Below are positions 1 through 9,000 of a stretch of 64,000 nt of DNA, piece after piece. Position 1 is the first letter of the stretch; each line of letters opens with the position of its first letter. The position numbers and the translations under genes are program-made. The notes under the pieces were generated by a model. The model was not told the origin of the DNA. It ran no database searches and worked only from the letters and a program-made list of their open reading frames with translations. This DNA comes from NAT127 sp034717695 (GTDB lineage Bacteria > Pseudomonadota > Gammaproteobacteria > Pseudomonadales > Porticoccaceae). Location: positions 1 through 64,000 of the forward strand of contig JAYELS010000057.1 in assembly GCA_034717695.1 (NCBI GenBank), read 5' to 3'.

Positions 1-173
1 AGGCGGAGAAGCTGGCGGCGAAGCCCGCGGCGGCGGTGCGGGCGACGAAGCGTCTGATGCGGGGCGACGTGGCGGCACTGCACGGGGTGATCGACCGGGA
101 GGCGCGGCAGTTCGTGGAACTGCGGGACAGCGAGGAGGCGCGGGCCATCTTCCGGCAGTTCCTCCGCAGGTAG
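1..173 (+). CDS. Enoyl-CoA hydratase/isomerase (crotonase) family, C-terminal end
   Basis: This is the 3' end of a gene that starts outside the window; only the last 56 residues and a TAG stop are present. The visible pattern is typical of the crotonase C-terminal helical region: an Ala-rich stretch with a proline, a conserved Lys followed by Leu-Met, then a Glu-containing helix (IDREARQFVEL) and a tail with SEEAR and a final phenylalanine before basic residues. Crotonases act on acyl-CoA thioesters in fatty-acid, terpenoid or steroid side-chain breakdown. The catalytic part is not visible, so the exact reaction cannot be given. The SnoaL-like and P450 genes downstream suggest a catabolic neighbourhood, which is inference only. 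Confidence 0.7.
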   Translation, partial: AEKLAAKPAAAVRATKRLMRGDVAALHGVIDREARQFVELRDSEEARAIFRQFLRR

Positions 174-192
174 GCGGGCCGATCGGGGCGGT

Positions 193-220
193 TTGCGACA
201 CGGGGCATTGGCTCTATAGT
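193..220 (+). promoter_or_regulatory. Predicted sigma-70 promoter of the SnoaL-like gene
   Basis: A -35 like TTGCGA (193-198) and a -10 TATAGT (215-220) are separated by 16 bp. They lie between the crotonase stop and the SnoaL-like gene, giving a leader of roughly 45 nt. Confidence 0.5.
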
Positions 221-272
221 GGTGACGCGCGCCACCAAACCCATGACACCAACAACCATAAGGAGTATTCCC

Positions 273-686
273 GTGACCCTCAGCCTCCAAGACCGCCTCG
301 ATATTTCCGACCTGTTCGCCCGCTACGTCCACACCGTCGACAGCAACCAGGCGGATGCCTGGGTTGGGCTGTTCACTCCGGACGGGGTGTTCGACATCCC
401 CGGCGCGATGCGCATGGAGGGTCGCGACCAGTTGCGGGGCATGGTGGCCACGGTGGCGGAGCACGGCGGCGGCAAGTGGCGCCACCAGATCACCAATATC
501 CTCGCCGAACCGGGGGCCGCCGCCGATGAGGCGCGGGTGATCGCCTACGGCCTTGTCACCGACTGGGGCAGGGGTGGCGCGCCCATGACCTTTACCGACT
601 ATCGCATCCGCCTGCGCAAGCTCGCCGGCGCCTGGCATATCGAGGAGCTGATCGCGGGGTCCGTGGCGCCGCCTCCCGGGGCTTGA
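273..686 (+). CDS. SnoaL-like / nuclear transport factor 2-fold protein
   Basis: The 137-residue product has the size and pattern of a SnoaL-like (NTF2-fold) domain. An N-terminal helix (DRLDISDLFARYVHTVDS) is followed by the typical 'W...LFTPDGVFDI' strand, a middle 'G.DQLRGMV' helix, 'RHQITNI' and a C-terminal 'WHIEEL' strand. Family members include polyketide cyclases, steroid isomerases and the small subunits of ring-hydroxylating dioxygenases, so the exact reaction is open. I chose the GTG at 273 because AAGGAG lies 7 bp upstream; longer in-frame starts have no ribosome site. Its place between a crotonase and a P450 fits breakdown of a terpenoid- or steroid-like compound. No signal peptide is seen, so it should be cytoplasmic. 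Confidence 0.75.
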   Translation: MTLSLQDRLDISDLFARYVHTVDSNQADAWVGLFTPDGVFDIPGAMRMEGRDQLRGMVATVAEHGGGKWRHQITNILAEPGAAADEARVIAYGLVTDWGRGGAPMTFTDYRIRLRKLAGAWHIEELIAGSVAPPPGA

Positions 687-712
687 TGTGTTCCCTGTGA
701 TCCCGGGCCTCC

Positions 713-734
713 GCCATTGACCTGGGTCAATGGC
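713..734. promoter_or_regulatory. Perfect 10-bp-arm palindrome upstream of the P450 gene
   Basis: The arms GCCATTGACC (713-722) and GGTCAATGGC (725-734) are perfect inverted repeats around a TG centre. A TATAGT follows at 737-742. A 2-nt centre is too tight for an RNA hairpin and no T-run follows, so a protein-binding operator, for example of a TetR- or GntR-type regulator, is more likely than a terminator. No regulator gene is adjacent. Confidence 0.5.
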
Positions 735-766
735 GCTATAGTCTAGGGGAAGTGGCAAGATATTTT

Positions 767-796
767 TAAGTCGAGCGACTTATTTCGAGGTATACT
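767..796 (+). promoter_or_regulatory. Second palindrome plus -10 element before the P450 gene
   Basis: TAAGTCG (767-773) and CGACTTA (776-782) form a 16-bp palindrome. A good -10 (TATACT, 791-796) lies just downstream. The palindrome covers the place where a -35 should be and no good -35 is seen, so an activator- or repressor-controlled promoter is plausible. Confidence 0.45.
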
Positions 797-914
797 GGGA
801 CGTTTCCAGGACAGGCCGCCACAGGGGTGTGGGCAGTACACGCGGCTGTCCGGATCACCGATGACCGTTTTCAGGCGGTTTATTAACGATACCGATCAGA
901 GAGGCTTTCGCACC

Positions 915-2129
915 ATGAGCGCACAAGACTACCCCTTGCCATCCCATGTGCCACCGGAACTGGCCATGGAGTTCCCCCTCACCACCCGGACCATCGAGTA
1001 CGTGAATCCCCACAAGGAGATCGTCCCCAAGCTGCACCAGGGCCCTGACATCTTCTACGCCACCAACGTCTTCCCCGTGCCCCCCGGCGGTGGCTGGGTG
1101 GTGCGTCGCGCGGAGGACATGAAGCGGGTCTACGAGGACACCGAGCACTTCATCAAGAAGGGCAACGCCCAGTTCGCCTCCATGATCGGCGAGAGCTGGG
1201 ACGTGATTCCCACCGAGCTCGACCCCCCCAAGCACACCGCCTTCCGCCGCGCCCTGGAGCCCGTGTTCTCCCCCCGCCGCATGGCGGAGCTGGAAGCCAA
1301 GGTCAGCGGCCGCGCCGAGGAGCTGATCGCCAAGTTCAAGCACAAGGGCGAGGTGGAGTTCATCAGGGATTTCGCCATTCCCTTCCCGGTGAGCATCGTC
1401 CTCGATCTGCTGGGCCTGCCCCAGGAGCGCATGGATGAGTTCATGGGCTGGGAATACAACCTGCTCCACACCAGCAACATGGATGATCGCCGCAACGCCA
1501 TCATCACCCTCAAGGCGTTCCTCTACGACGAGATCGCCAAGCGCGAAAAGAACCCCACCGACGACCTGATTTCCAATGCCCTCAACATGGAAGCGGAAGG
1601 CCGCAAGTGGACCCGCGAGGAGGTGTTCGGCCACTGTTTCAACCTCTTCATCGGTGGTCTCGACACCGTGACCGCCAACCTCGGCCACCACTTCCACCAC
1701 CTGGCCACCCACCTGGACGACCAGCGCACCCTGCGGGAAAACCCCGGCATGATCGAGCAGGCGGTGCTGGAGCTGATGCGCGCCTACGCGGCGGTGACCA
1801 CCATCCGCATCTGCGCCAAGGAAACCACCCTGTGCGGCCAGACCATCAAGCCCGGTGAGCGGGTGGCCCTCTGTACTCCCCTCGGCTCCAACGACCCGGA
1901 GGCCTTCGAGAACCCCACCCAGGTGATTCTCGACCGCCGCCCGGCGCACCTGAGCTTCGGCCACGGCATCCACCGCTGCCTCGGCGCCCACCTGGCGCGC
2001 CGCGAGCTGAAGGTGGCCATCACCGACATGCTGGCCGAGCTCCCCGAGTTCCGTTTGAAGCCCGGCTTCAAGGTGCCCTACCTGATGAGCAACGTGATGC
2101 ACGTCAACGAGCTGCAGCTGGTCTGGTAA
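915..2129 (+). CDS. Cytochrome P450, P450cam (CYP101)-like
   Basis: This 404-residue bacterial class I P450 is a heme-thiolate monooxygenase that inserts one oxygen atom from O2 using electrons from a ferredoxin. Visible motifs are the I-helix GGLDTVTA near residue 250 (compare GGLDTVVN in P450cam), the K-helix ELMR, and the heme-binding loop FGHGIHRCLGAHLARREL with the ligand cysteine near residue 355. A DPPKHTAFRR segment near residue 100 is typical of CYP101-like enzymes. I chose the ATG at 915, where MSAQDYPLP begins. No ferredoxin or ferredoxin reductase gene lies nearby, so redox partners must come from elsewhere. The substrate is unknown; terpenoids or steroids are likely by family. 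Two palindromes upstream suggest regulated expression. Confidence 0.93.
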   Translation: MSAQDYPLPSHVPPELAMEFPLTTRTIEYVNPHKEIVPKLHQGPDIFYATNVFPVPPGGGWVVRRAEDMKRVYEDTEHFIKKGNAQFASMIGESWDVIPTELDPPKHTAFRRALEPVFSPRRMAELEAKVSGRAEELIAKFKHKGEVEFIRDFAIPFPVSIVLDLLGLPQERMDEFMGWEYNLLHTSNMDDRRNAIITLKAFLYDEIAKREKNPTDDLISNALNMEAEGRKWTREEVFGHCFNLFIGGLDTVTANLGHHFHHLATHLDDQRTLRENPGMIEQAVLELMRAYAAVTTIRICAKETTLCGQTIKPGERVALCTPLGSNDPEAFENPTQVILDRRPAHLSFGHGIHRCLGAHLARRELKVAITDMLAELPEFRLKPGFKVPYLMSNVMHVNELQLVW

Positions 2130-2149
2130 GCAGGCGGCGGATTGACCCC

Positions 2150-2180
2150 AAAAGCCGGCGGCGACCCCGCCGGCTTTTTT
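2150..2180. terminator. Bidirectional intrinsic terminator
   Basis: A 12-bp stem (AAAAGCCGGCGG pairing with CCGCCGGCTTTT) with a 5-nt loop is followed by six T on the plus strand. It separates the convergent P450 and aminotransferase genes and can serve both strands. Confidence 0.85.
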
Positions 2181-2184
2181 GTGC

Positions 2185-3375
2185 TCAGGGTGATGCCGCC
2201 AGTACCCCGTCGAGCAACTCCAGCATCCGGCCGACTTCCTCCTCGCTCACCGTCAGGGCTGGCATGAAGCGCAGGGTATGGGGCCGTGGCGCGTTGATCA
2301 GCAGGCCCCGGGAGAGGGCGCGGGCGACGATGTCCGGGGCAGCCAGGTCGCCGGTGTCGAGGGCCAGCAGCAGTCCCTTGCCCCGCACCTCGCCAAGGCC
2401 GTGGGCGGCGGCAAGGCGGGTGAGACCGTCCGCCAGCTGCTCGCCCCGCGTCCGCACCTCGGCGAGAAAGCGGGGCGCGAGCAGGGTCTCGATCACCGCC
2501 ACCCCGGCGGCGCAGCACAGCGGGTTGCCGTTGTAGGTGCCGCCCTGATCCCCCGGTTCGAAGCAGCTCACCGCCCGCCTCGCCAACAACGCAGCCAGGG
2601 GCACGCCGCCACCGATGCCCTTGCCGAGGGTGACGATGTCCGGCGCCACCCCCAGTTGCTGGAAGGCGAACAGCGACCCGGTGCGGCCCATGCCGGTCTG
2701 CACCTCGTCGAAGATCAACAACAGGCCCCGCTCCCGGGTCAGCCGCTGGAGCCCCTCCACGAAGTCCCGCCGCGCGGGGATCACCCCCGCCTCACCCTGA
2801 ATGGGTTCCAGTAGCACCGCCACGGTGTTGTCGTCGATGGCCCCTGCCACGGCGTCGAGGTCGTTGTAGGGCACCTTGGCGAAGCCCGGCACCCCGGGTT
2901 CGAACAGCCTCTCCCAGCCCTTCTTGCCGGAGGCGGACATGGTGGCCAGGGTGCGGCCGTGGAAGCCATTGGTGAAGGTGATGATGCGGTGGGCGCCGCC
3001 CCTGTGGAGAGCACCCCATTTGCGCGCCAGCTTGATGGCACCCTCGTTCGCCTCGGCGCCGGTGCTGGCGAAAAACACCTGGTCGAGCCCACTGTGGCGG
3101 GCCAGCAGGGTGGCGAGTTCCACCATCGGCCCGTTGAAGAAGGCGGGGCTCGGGTTGATCAGGGTGGCGCACTGGCGGCGCACGGCGTCGACCAGTGCGG
3201 GGTGGCAGTGGCCGAGGGCGTTGACCGCCCAACCCTGGACAAAATCCAGGTAGCGCCGGCCCTCGCTGTCGGTGAGCCAGGAGCCCTCTCCATGGACGAA
3301 CAGGATATCCGGCCGCGGGGCGATGGGCATGACCGCGTCGAGGGGTGGAATCGGGGAAGAGATGATCGATGACAT
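2185..3375 (-). CDS. Class-III PLP aminotransferase, acetylornithine aminotransferase-like
   Basis: The 396-residue product is a class-III pyridoxal-phosphate aminotransferase closest in pattern to acetylornithine/succinyldiaminopimelate transaminases. These move an amino group from an omega-amine (N-acetylornithine or similar) to 2-oxoglutarate. Visible features are the cofactor-binding STGAEANEGAIKLAR segment, FHGRTLA, IFDEVQTGMGRTG, the lysine of LGKGIGGG that would form the Schiff base, and GGTYNGNPL. The ATG at 3375 is preceded by GGAG. A second acetylornithine-type transaminase at 57916-59094 lies beside argF and is the better candidate for arginine synthesis. This copy may serve a related omega-amino substrate; the context gives no further clue. 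Confidence 0.85.
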   Translation of the reverse strand: MSSIISSPIPPLDAVMPIAPRPDILFVHGEGSWLTDSEGRRYLDFVQGWAVNALGHCHPALVDAVRRQCATLINPSPAFFNGPMVELATLLARHSGLDQVFFASTGAEANEGAIKLARKWGALHRGGAHRIITFTNGFHGRTLATMSASGKKGWERLFEPGVPGFAKVPYNDLDAVAGAIDDNTVAVLLEPIQGEAGVIPARRDFVEGLQRLTRERGLLLIFDEVQTGMGRTGSLFAFQQLGVAPDIVTLGKGIGGGVPLAALLARRAVSCFEPGDQGGTYNGNPLCCAAGVAVIETLLAPRFLAEVRTRGEQLADGLTRLAAAHGLGEVRGKGLLLALDTGDLAAPDIVARALSRGLLINAPRPHTLRFMPALTVSEEEVGRMLELLDGVLAASP

Positions 3376-3729
3376 GGGCGCTCCAGGGGGGCAACCGGTC
3401 ATCCAGCGTTTTGGGGTAGGGGGCAGGCGCTGACGACGCGGCTGCCTGTGGTTGAAGGGAAACTACAACAACGAAGGGCATCGGCGGCAACGGCGTCGGC
3501 GCGGCTGGGGGCAGGCCTTGGACAGGCCCTGACTCAAAAAAATCGAGGAAGAATGCATGGCGCCATGCTACCGACCGGTGCCCGGCGTTGTCAAAGCCCC
3601 GTTATCCCCCGCCCGCCTCCGCGAATGCGTGCTGTGCACCGAATCGCTGTTGGCCCGTTGAAGGATGACAGGACCCCGCCATCCGGCGGGCAACCGGCAT
3701 GAACGGGCGGCGTCCGCCCCGGGGGTGAT
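3376..3729. other. Intergenic stretch with a 14-bp palindrome
   Basis: This stretch lies between the divergent aminotransferase and DUF3300 genes. The one clear structure is a perfect 14-bp palindrome, GCATGGCGCCATGC (3555-3568). I see no convincing coding sequence, RNA gene or strong promoter; short open frames here have no ribosome site or recognisable composition. Confidence 0.5.
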
Positions 3730-5403
3730 ATGCGATACGGCAACTGGTGGCGTTTCCCGTTGGTGGCGGTGGTGCTCACCATGGCACTGGTGACCCAGGC
3801 ATGCGCCTGGCAGGAGCCCCGGGACCACCGCTTCTCCCCCCGGGAGCTGGACAGCCTGCTGGCCCCCATCGCCCTCTACCCCGACCCACTGCTCAGCCAG
3901 ATCCTGATGGCCTCAACCTACCCCCTCGAAGTGGTGGAAGCGGCCCGCTGGTCCGCCGCGCGCCCGGGGCTCGAGGGCGCCGAGGCGGTGCGCGCCGCCG
4001 AGCGCATGGGCTGGGACCCGAGCGTCCAGGCCCTGGTGGCCTTCCCCGAGGTGCTGGCGCGGATGGACCAGAACCTCGACTGGACCCAGGATCTCGGCGA
4101 TGCCTACCTGTTGCAGGAACCCGACGTGATCGACGCCATCCAGCGCCTGCGGGACGAGGCCTACGCCGCCGGGTACCTGGAATCCCTGGAGTACGCCCGC
4201 ACCTATCGGGACCGGGATCTGATCATCATCGAGCCGCGCCACGCCGAGGTGGTATACGTGCCCTATTACGATCCCCTGGTGCTCTTTGCCGGTTGGTGGC
4301 GGCCCTACCACTCCCATTTTTATTGGGGCCCACCCCGGGGCTACCATCCCCGCCACCACTTTTACTGGGGGCATGGCGTCGCCGTCGCGCCGGTATTTTT
4401 CTACAGCACCTTCCACTGGCGCGAGCGCCATATCGTCATCGTCGACCGCGACCATTACCGCCCCCATCATTCCCGGGGCGGCGACCGCCGTTACCTCAGC
4501 GATGCCCGGCGCTGGCGCCACGACCCGGTGCATCGCCGGGGCGCGCAGTATCGCCATCCGCTGACCCGCGAGACCTACCGGGACTTCGACCGCGCCCGGG
4601 ACCTTTACGACGATCGTCGCGACCCCCGCGATAATGGCCGGCAATGGCGCGACCCCGACCGGGACGGCGACGGCCGCCGTCGCGACAGCGATGATGGGCG
4701 GGATCGGGACACCCGCTGGGGCGGCTCCCGGGACAACGACGGCCCGCGCCAGGGCAACAGCGGTTTCAACGGCAGCCGCGATGGCGACCGTCAGGCTGCT
4801 CGGGAGCGGGACCAAAGGCCCGACCGGGCCATCGGCAATGCCCGAGGCGAGGGATTTCGGAACGACCAATTCCGCCAGGAACGATTCCGGGAAGAGCAAC
4901 CCCGGACCGAACAATTCCGGACAGGGCAATTCCGGACAGGGCAATTCCGAACAGAGCAATCCCCCCGCCAACAAGTCCGGCAGCAGCCCCGCTTCGACGA
5001 GCGGCGGAGCGAGGAGCGGCGCTCCGGGTTCAGTGCGGGGGGCGGGTCATTCTCCGGGTCGAGTGACAGGGAGGCGCGGCGGCAGCCGGAGCGCGCCGTG
5101 GGGGAGCCGCCGAGGCAGCGGGAAGCCATGGCGCCATCCCGGGATGGGAGCGCCAACGCCCGGCAGTTCCAGGCCCGGCAATTTCAGTCCCGCGAACATC
5201 CCCCACAAGGCCCAAGGACCGAGTCACGGGAGCAGCGGCGCCCGATGATGAGCGAGGGGCGGGAGCGGGACGGAGCGCGGATGCAAACCAGCCGGCAGCG
5301 CTTTGACGATGGCGGCGCCCGGGGCCCTGGCGCCCGGGAGACCGCGAGCCGCCAGTCCCGCGATGGGGGCGAGCCGCGGGGTTATCGCCAGCGGCCCGAG
5401 TGA
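3730..5403 (+). CDS. DUF3300 domain envelope protein with long Arg/Asp/Gln-rich tail
   Basis: The 557-residue product begins with a cleavable signal (LVAVVLTMALVTQACA). A DUF3300 domain follows at about residues 30-240, recognisable from LLAPIALYPDPLLSQILMAS, YPLEVVEAARW and the later aromatic/His-rich segment VVYVPYYDPLVLFAGWW. After residue 250 the chain becomes low-complexity and rich in Arg, Asp, Gln and Gly with no predicted fold, including five-residue repeats of the QFRTG type. DUF3300 proteins are exported and of unknown function. The highly charged tail suggests binding to a polyanion such as DNA, RNA or polysaccharide, which is inference. The ATG at 3730 follows GGGGGTGAT. The gene stands alone between opposite-strand genes. 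Confidence 0.8.
   Translation: MRYGNWWRFPLVAVVLTMALVTQACAWQEPRDHRFSPRELDSLLAPIALYPDPLLSQILMASTYPLEVVEAARWSAARPGLEGAEAVRAAERMGWDPSVQALVAFPEVLARMDQNLDWTQDLGDAYLLQEPDVIDAIQRLRDEAYAAGYLESLEYARTYRDRDLIIIEPRHAEVVYVPYYDPLVLFAGWWRPYHSHFYWGPPRGYHPRHHFYWGHGVAVAPVFFYSTFHWRERHIVIVDRDHYRPHHSRGGDRRYLSDARRWRHDPVHRRGAQYRHPLTRETYRDFDRARDLYDDRRDPRDNGRQWRDPDRDGDGRRRDSDDGRDRDTRWGGSRDNDGPRQGNSGFNGSRDGDRQAARERDQRPDRAIGNARGEGFRNDQFRQERFREEQPRTEQFRTGQFRTGQFRTEQSPRQQVRQQPRFDERRSEERRSGFSAGGGSFSGSSDREARRQPERAVGEPPRQREAMAPSRDGSANARQFQARQFQSREHPPQGPRTESREQRRPMMSEGRERDGARMQTSRQRFDDGGARGPGARETASRQSRDGGEPRGYRQRPE
4867..4956 (+). repeat. Six 15-bp tandem units inside the DUF3300 gene
   Basis: Six 15-bp units run in frame and encode QFRQE, RFREE, QPRTE, QFRTG, QFRTG and QFRTE. 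The last three (4912-4956) are nearly identical in DNA, which points to recent repeat expansion. Confidence 0.8.
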
Positions 5404-5413
5404 GGAAGCCGGG

Positions 5414-5755
5414 CTAGCCCAGCTGATCCACCATCACCGCGTTGCTGTACACCAGGCTGTGGTCGCTGGCCCGGTGGCCCACCAGGTGGAAATGCCCCCG
5501 GTGGTCCACCGGGCTCAGGTAGATGCGCAGCTGGCAATCCTCCAGGGGGCCGCAATCCGCCGAGGTGTGCAGCTCCAGGGTATCCATGTCCACATCGATG
5601 AATTTTTCATCCCCCTGGGTTTCCAGCAGTTCCTCCTCCGCCGCCTCCAGCTGGAGGTGGCACTCCTCGCTCACCCGAAAATGGATGGTCTCGATATGGA
5701 CGGGCCGGTCGGCATTGGCCGGCTTGCACCAGCCGTCGAGGGTAACGGTATTCAT
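5414..5755 (-). CDS. Hypothetical protein, 113 aa, acidic
   Basis: I do not recognise a family for this 113-residue protein. It is acidic, has no signal peptide or membrane segment, and contains a Glu-rich middle (LEAAEEELLE) followed by strand-like segments ending in HFHLVGHRASDHS. The start is well supported: AAGGGAGAA lies a few bases before the ATG at 5755. It stands alone, convergent with the DUF3300 gene (10 bp between stops) and divergent from the restriction-modification island. Codon use matches the high-GC surroundings, so it appears to belong to the host chromosome and marks the left border of the island. Confidence 0.6.
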   Translation of the reverse strand: MNTVTLDGWCKPANADRPVHIETIHFRVSEECHLQLEAAEEELLETQGDEKFIDVDMDTLELHTSADCGPLEDCQLRIYLSPVDHRGHFHLVGHRASDHSLVYSNAVMVDQLG

Positions 5756-5967
5756 AGGGTTCTCCCTTGTTATGGACGAAACCCGGTCGATGGGGCGCCG
5801 GGGCGGTAGTGCCCATCAAGTGTAGAACCGCTGGCGCGGAAAGGGTAAGGAGCGGTGACCGTCCTTTGAAAGTCATCGAGGCAATAGCCGTTGGGATGGC
5901 GCCCCATCCTTGTGTCGCCGACCGGCGAGCTTACAGATGAGTGCCTGCCCCGGCCCCGGACACTGCA

Positions 5968-5996
5968 ATGACAGTGGCCGGTAGAGAGGGCATAAT
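5968..5996 (+). promoter_or_regulatory. Sigma-70 promoter of the restriction-modification operon
   Basis: The -35 ATGACA (5968-5973) and -10 CATAAT (5991-5996) are 17 bp apart and lie 57 bp before the methyltransferase start. A short inverted repeat (CACTG, 6 nt, CAGTG; 5961-5976) overlaps the -35. Farther upstream GGATGG/CCATCC (5894-5909) forms another palindrome. The rest of 5756-6052 shows no gene. Confidence 0.6.
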
Positions 5997-6052
5997 CCTT
6001 GCGCTTGTGCCGCCGGATGGGTGGCGATAACAACATCCAAGGAGTGTCCGCA

Positions 6053-9000
6053 ATGCCAGACCCCCACGACCGTCTGCAAGAGATTCTGCTGTCACTGATT
6101 CCCGGCGACGGCGCCCCCGTGGGTAACACCGCCTTGAGGCGGGCCCTGGAAGCACGCCTCGCGGAGGAAGGCGAAAGCCTGGCCGAGGAGGACTACTGGC
6201 GGGCACATGGGCAACTGCTGGCGGCGGGCCTGGTGGCGAAGGGGCGTGGCAAGGGCGGCTCCCTGCGCAGGGCCAATGGCGCGGATGGCGAGGCAGCCTC
6301 GGATTTCAGCCTGGAAACCCAGGACCGGCCAGCACCTGAAACCCCCAGGGCACCTGGCTCACAGGCATCTGGCTCAAAGCCAGCCAAGTCGGCATCGGGG
6401 AAGCTCAAAGGCAAGGCCGCCGCGGGTGCCACTGAGATTATTTCCTACCGCCACCCGGACAAGCGGGTCAACAACCCCGAAGTGGGCATGGTCACCCCCG
6501 CCACCGACCCGGAGCAGGGTAAAGCCCGCTGGGCCTACGACCCCCATCTGGACCCGGCACTCAACTTTGATTCACAGCGCGGCGCCGTCGAAGCCCTGAT
6601 CGACGACGCCCTGGCCAGTGGCGACCCGGAGCACATGCGCGCCGCCCTGGCGGAACTCAAGCGCCTGCAATCCCCCTACCTCAACTGGGCCGGCAAGGCG
6701 GAGCGCACCAGCTTCGAGGTGGACACCGTCAGCCTCCATGTGCACGAGCGCATCGACCCCGCCAGCATCCTCTCCGCCGTGCGCAAGGCCATCAAGGGAG
6801 AGGGCAAAACCAAGGGCATAAACAGGGCGGTGCAGCCGGGCCTGTTCGACGCCCCCTTCGAGAACCTGCCCCTGCGGGACGCCATCGACTTCTACCGCCA
6901 CGAAAAGGGCTGGGCCAACCGCCTGATCGCCGGCGACAGCCTGCTGGTGATGAACAGCCTGCTGCACAAGGAGAGCCTGGCCGGCCAGGTGCAAATGATC
7001 TATATCGACCCCCCCTACGGCATCAAGTACGGCTCCAACTTCCAGCCCTTTGTGGGCAAGCGGGACGTGAAGGACCGCAAGGACGAAGACCTCACCCAGG
7101 AGCCGGAGATGATCAAGGCCTTCCGGGACACCTGGGAGCTGGGCATCCACTCTTACCTCACCTATCTGCGTGACCGGCTGTTGCTGGCGCGGGAGTTGTT
7201 GAGCGAGAGCGGCAGTGTTTTTGTGCAGATTTCGGATGAGAATTTGCACCATGTTCGGGAGATTATGGATGAGGTGTTTGGTAGCGACAACTTCTGCACG
7301 ATAATAAATTTTGTTAAAAACAGCGGTCAAACTACCACGTTATTGTCCGGGAACTGTGATTATCTTGTTTGGTATGCCCGAAAAAAAACCCAAGTGAAAT
7401 TTCGAAGGCCTTTCTACCCGAAGGTAGAGGGCAGTGATTTTGCGGGACGCTATGACTCGCTTGAACTCGATTCTGGGAAGAGAGTTCCCGCATCAACAAA
7501 ACTGCCAGAAAATGAACGACTAGGAGCTCGCCTCTTTGCTCTACAGCCGGCAATTTCGGCAGGCTTCAATGCAGGAACTACCATAGATTTTGAGCTAAAC
7601 GGGAAGAGCTACCACCCCGGAATGACTCGACAATGGAAATACACCAAGGCCGGTCTGACAAGGTTGTCGCAAGCAAATCGTTTGGTTGGGCTTGGTTCGA
7701 TGATCTACTACCCTAGATATCTTGACGACTTTCCTGCATATGCAGTCGGGAATAATTGGTCTGATACGCAGGATCGTTTAAGTAAAGATTATGTCGTGCA
7801 AACAGTCCCGATGGTAGTAGAACGCTGCCTGTTAATGACCACAGACCCCGGCGACCTTGTTCTTGACCCAACCTGCGGAAGTGGGACTACAGCATTTGTA
7901 GCCGAAAAATGGGGCCGCCGCTGGATCACCTGCGATACCTCCCGGGTGGCCGTCACCCTGGCCAAGCAGCGCCTGATGACATCCAGCTACGACTACTACG
8001 AGCTGAAATACCCCCACGAGGGCCTGAAGGGCGGCTTTATCTACAAGACCGTGCCCCATGTGACGCTGAAATCCATCGCCAACAACCCGGATATCGACAG
8101 TATCTACGACCGTATGCACCCGGCCATTGAGCAGGCCCTGGACAAGCTTAACGCCGCATTGCAGCAGGAACCCAGGGAACCCTTCAGGGTGACGGAGGGC
8201 GGCCGCAAGGGCCAGCAGCTGGACTTTGCCAAGGGGGATGGCCTGCAGGAATGGGAGGTGCCCTTCGACTTTCCCGAGCTCTGGCCTGCCGCCGCAGAGG
8301 CTGCCTTCGCCGCCTTCCACAGCGCCCGCCGGGCCATGCAGCGCCAGATGGACGACTCCATCGCCGCCCACGCCGACCAGGAGGTGCTCTACGACCAGCC
8401 GGCGGCAGCCAAAAATCGCCTGCGCATCACCGGCCCCTTTACCGTGGAGGCGGTGCCCTTCCCCTCGGTGAAATCCCTGGACGAAGCCGCAGGCCCGGAG
8501 CAGGCGGACACCAGCATCGCCCGCACCGGCGAGAGCGGCCGCCAGCACCAGTGGCGGGCGGAGCTGCTGAAAACCGGCATCCGCGGCAAGGGGGGCCAGA
8601 TGCTCAAGTTTGCCGACCTGGAAACCCTGCCCACCGATGCGGACATCCGCAACCTCCACGCCAGCGGCCACCTGGAAAGCGGCGAGCGGGTGGTGGTGAG
8701 CTTTGGCCCGGAGCACGCCGCCCTGGAACAGCGCCAGGTGGCCAATGCCCTCAACGAGGCGGGGCAGCTGTTCCCCCTGCCGACAATGATTGTGTTCTGC
8801 GCCTTCGCCTTCGACCCGGAGGCCGCCAAGGACATCGACGCCATGAAGGGCATTACCGCCCTCAAGGCCCAGATGAATACCGACCTGCTCACCGAGGACC
8901 TGAAAAAGGCCCGCGCCAGCAACCAGAGTTTCTGGCTGATGGGCCAGCCGGAGGTGGAAGTGCGCAAGCTGAAGGACGGCGCCTATCAGGTCGAGGTGCA

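Noticed and set aside
5756..6000. Attachment-site copy of the tRNA-Phe 3' end
   Set aside because: I compared the last ~24 bases of the tRNA by eye with this region; only short 7-base matches were found, no convincing repeat.
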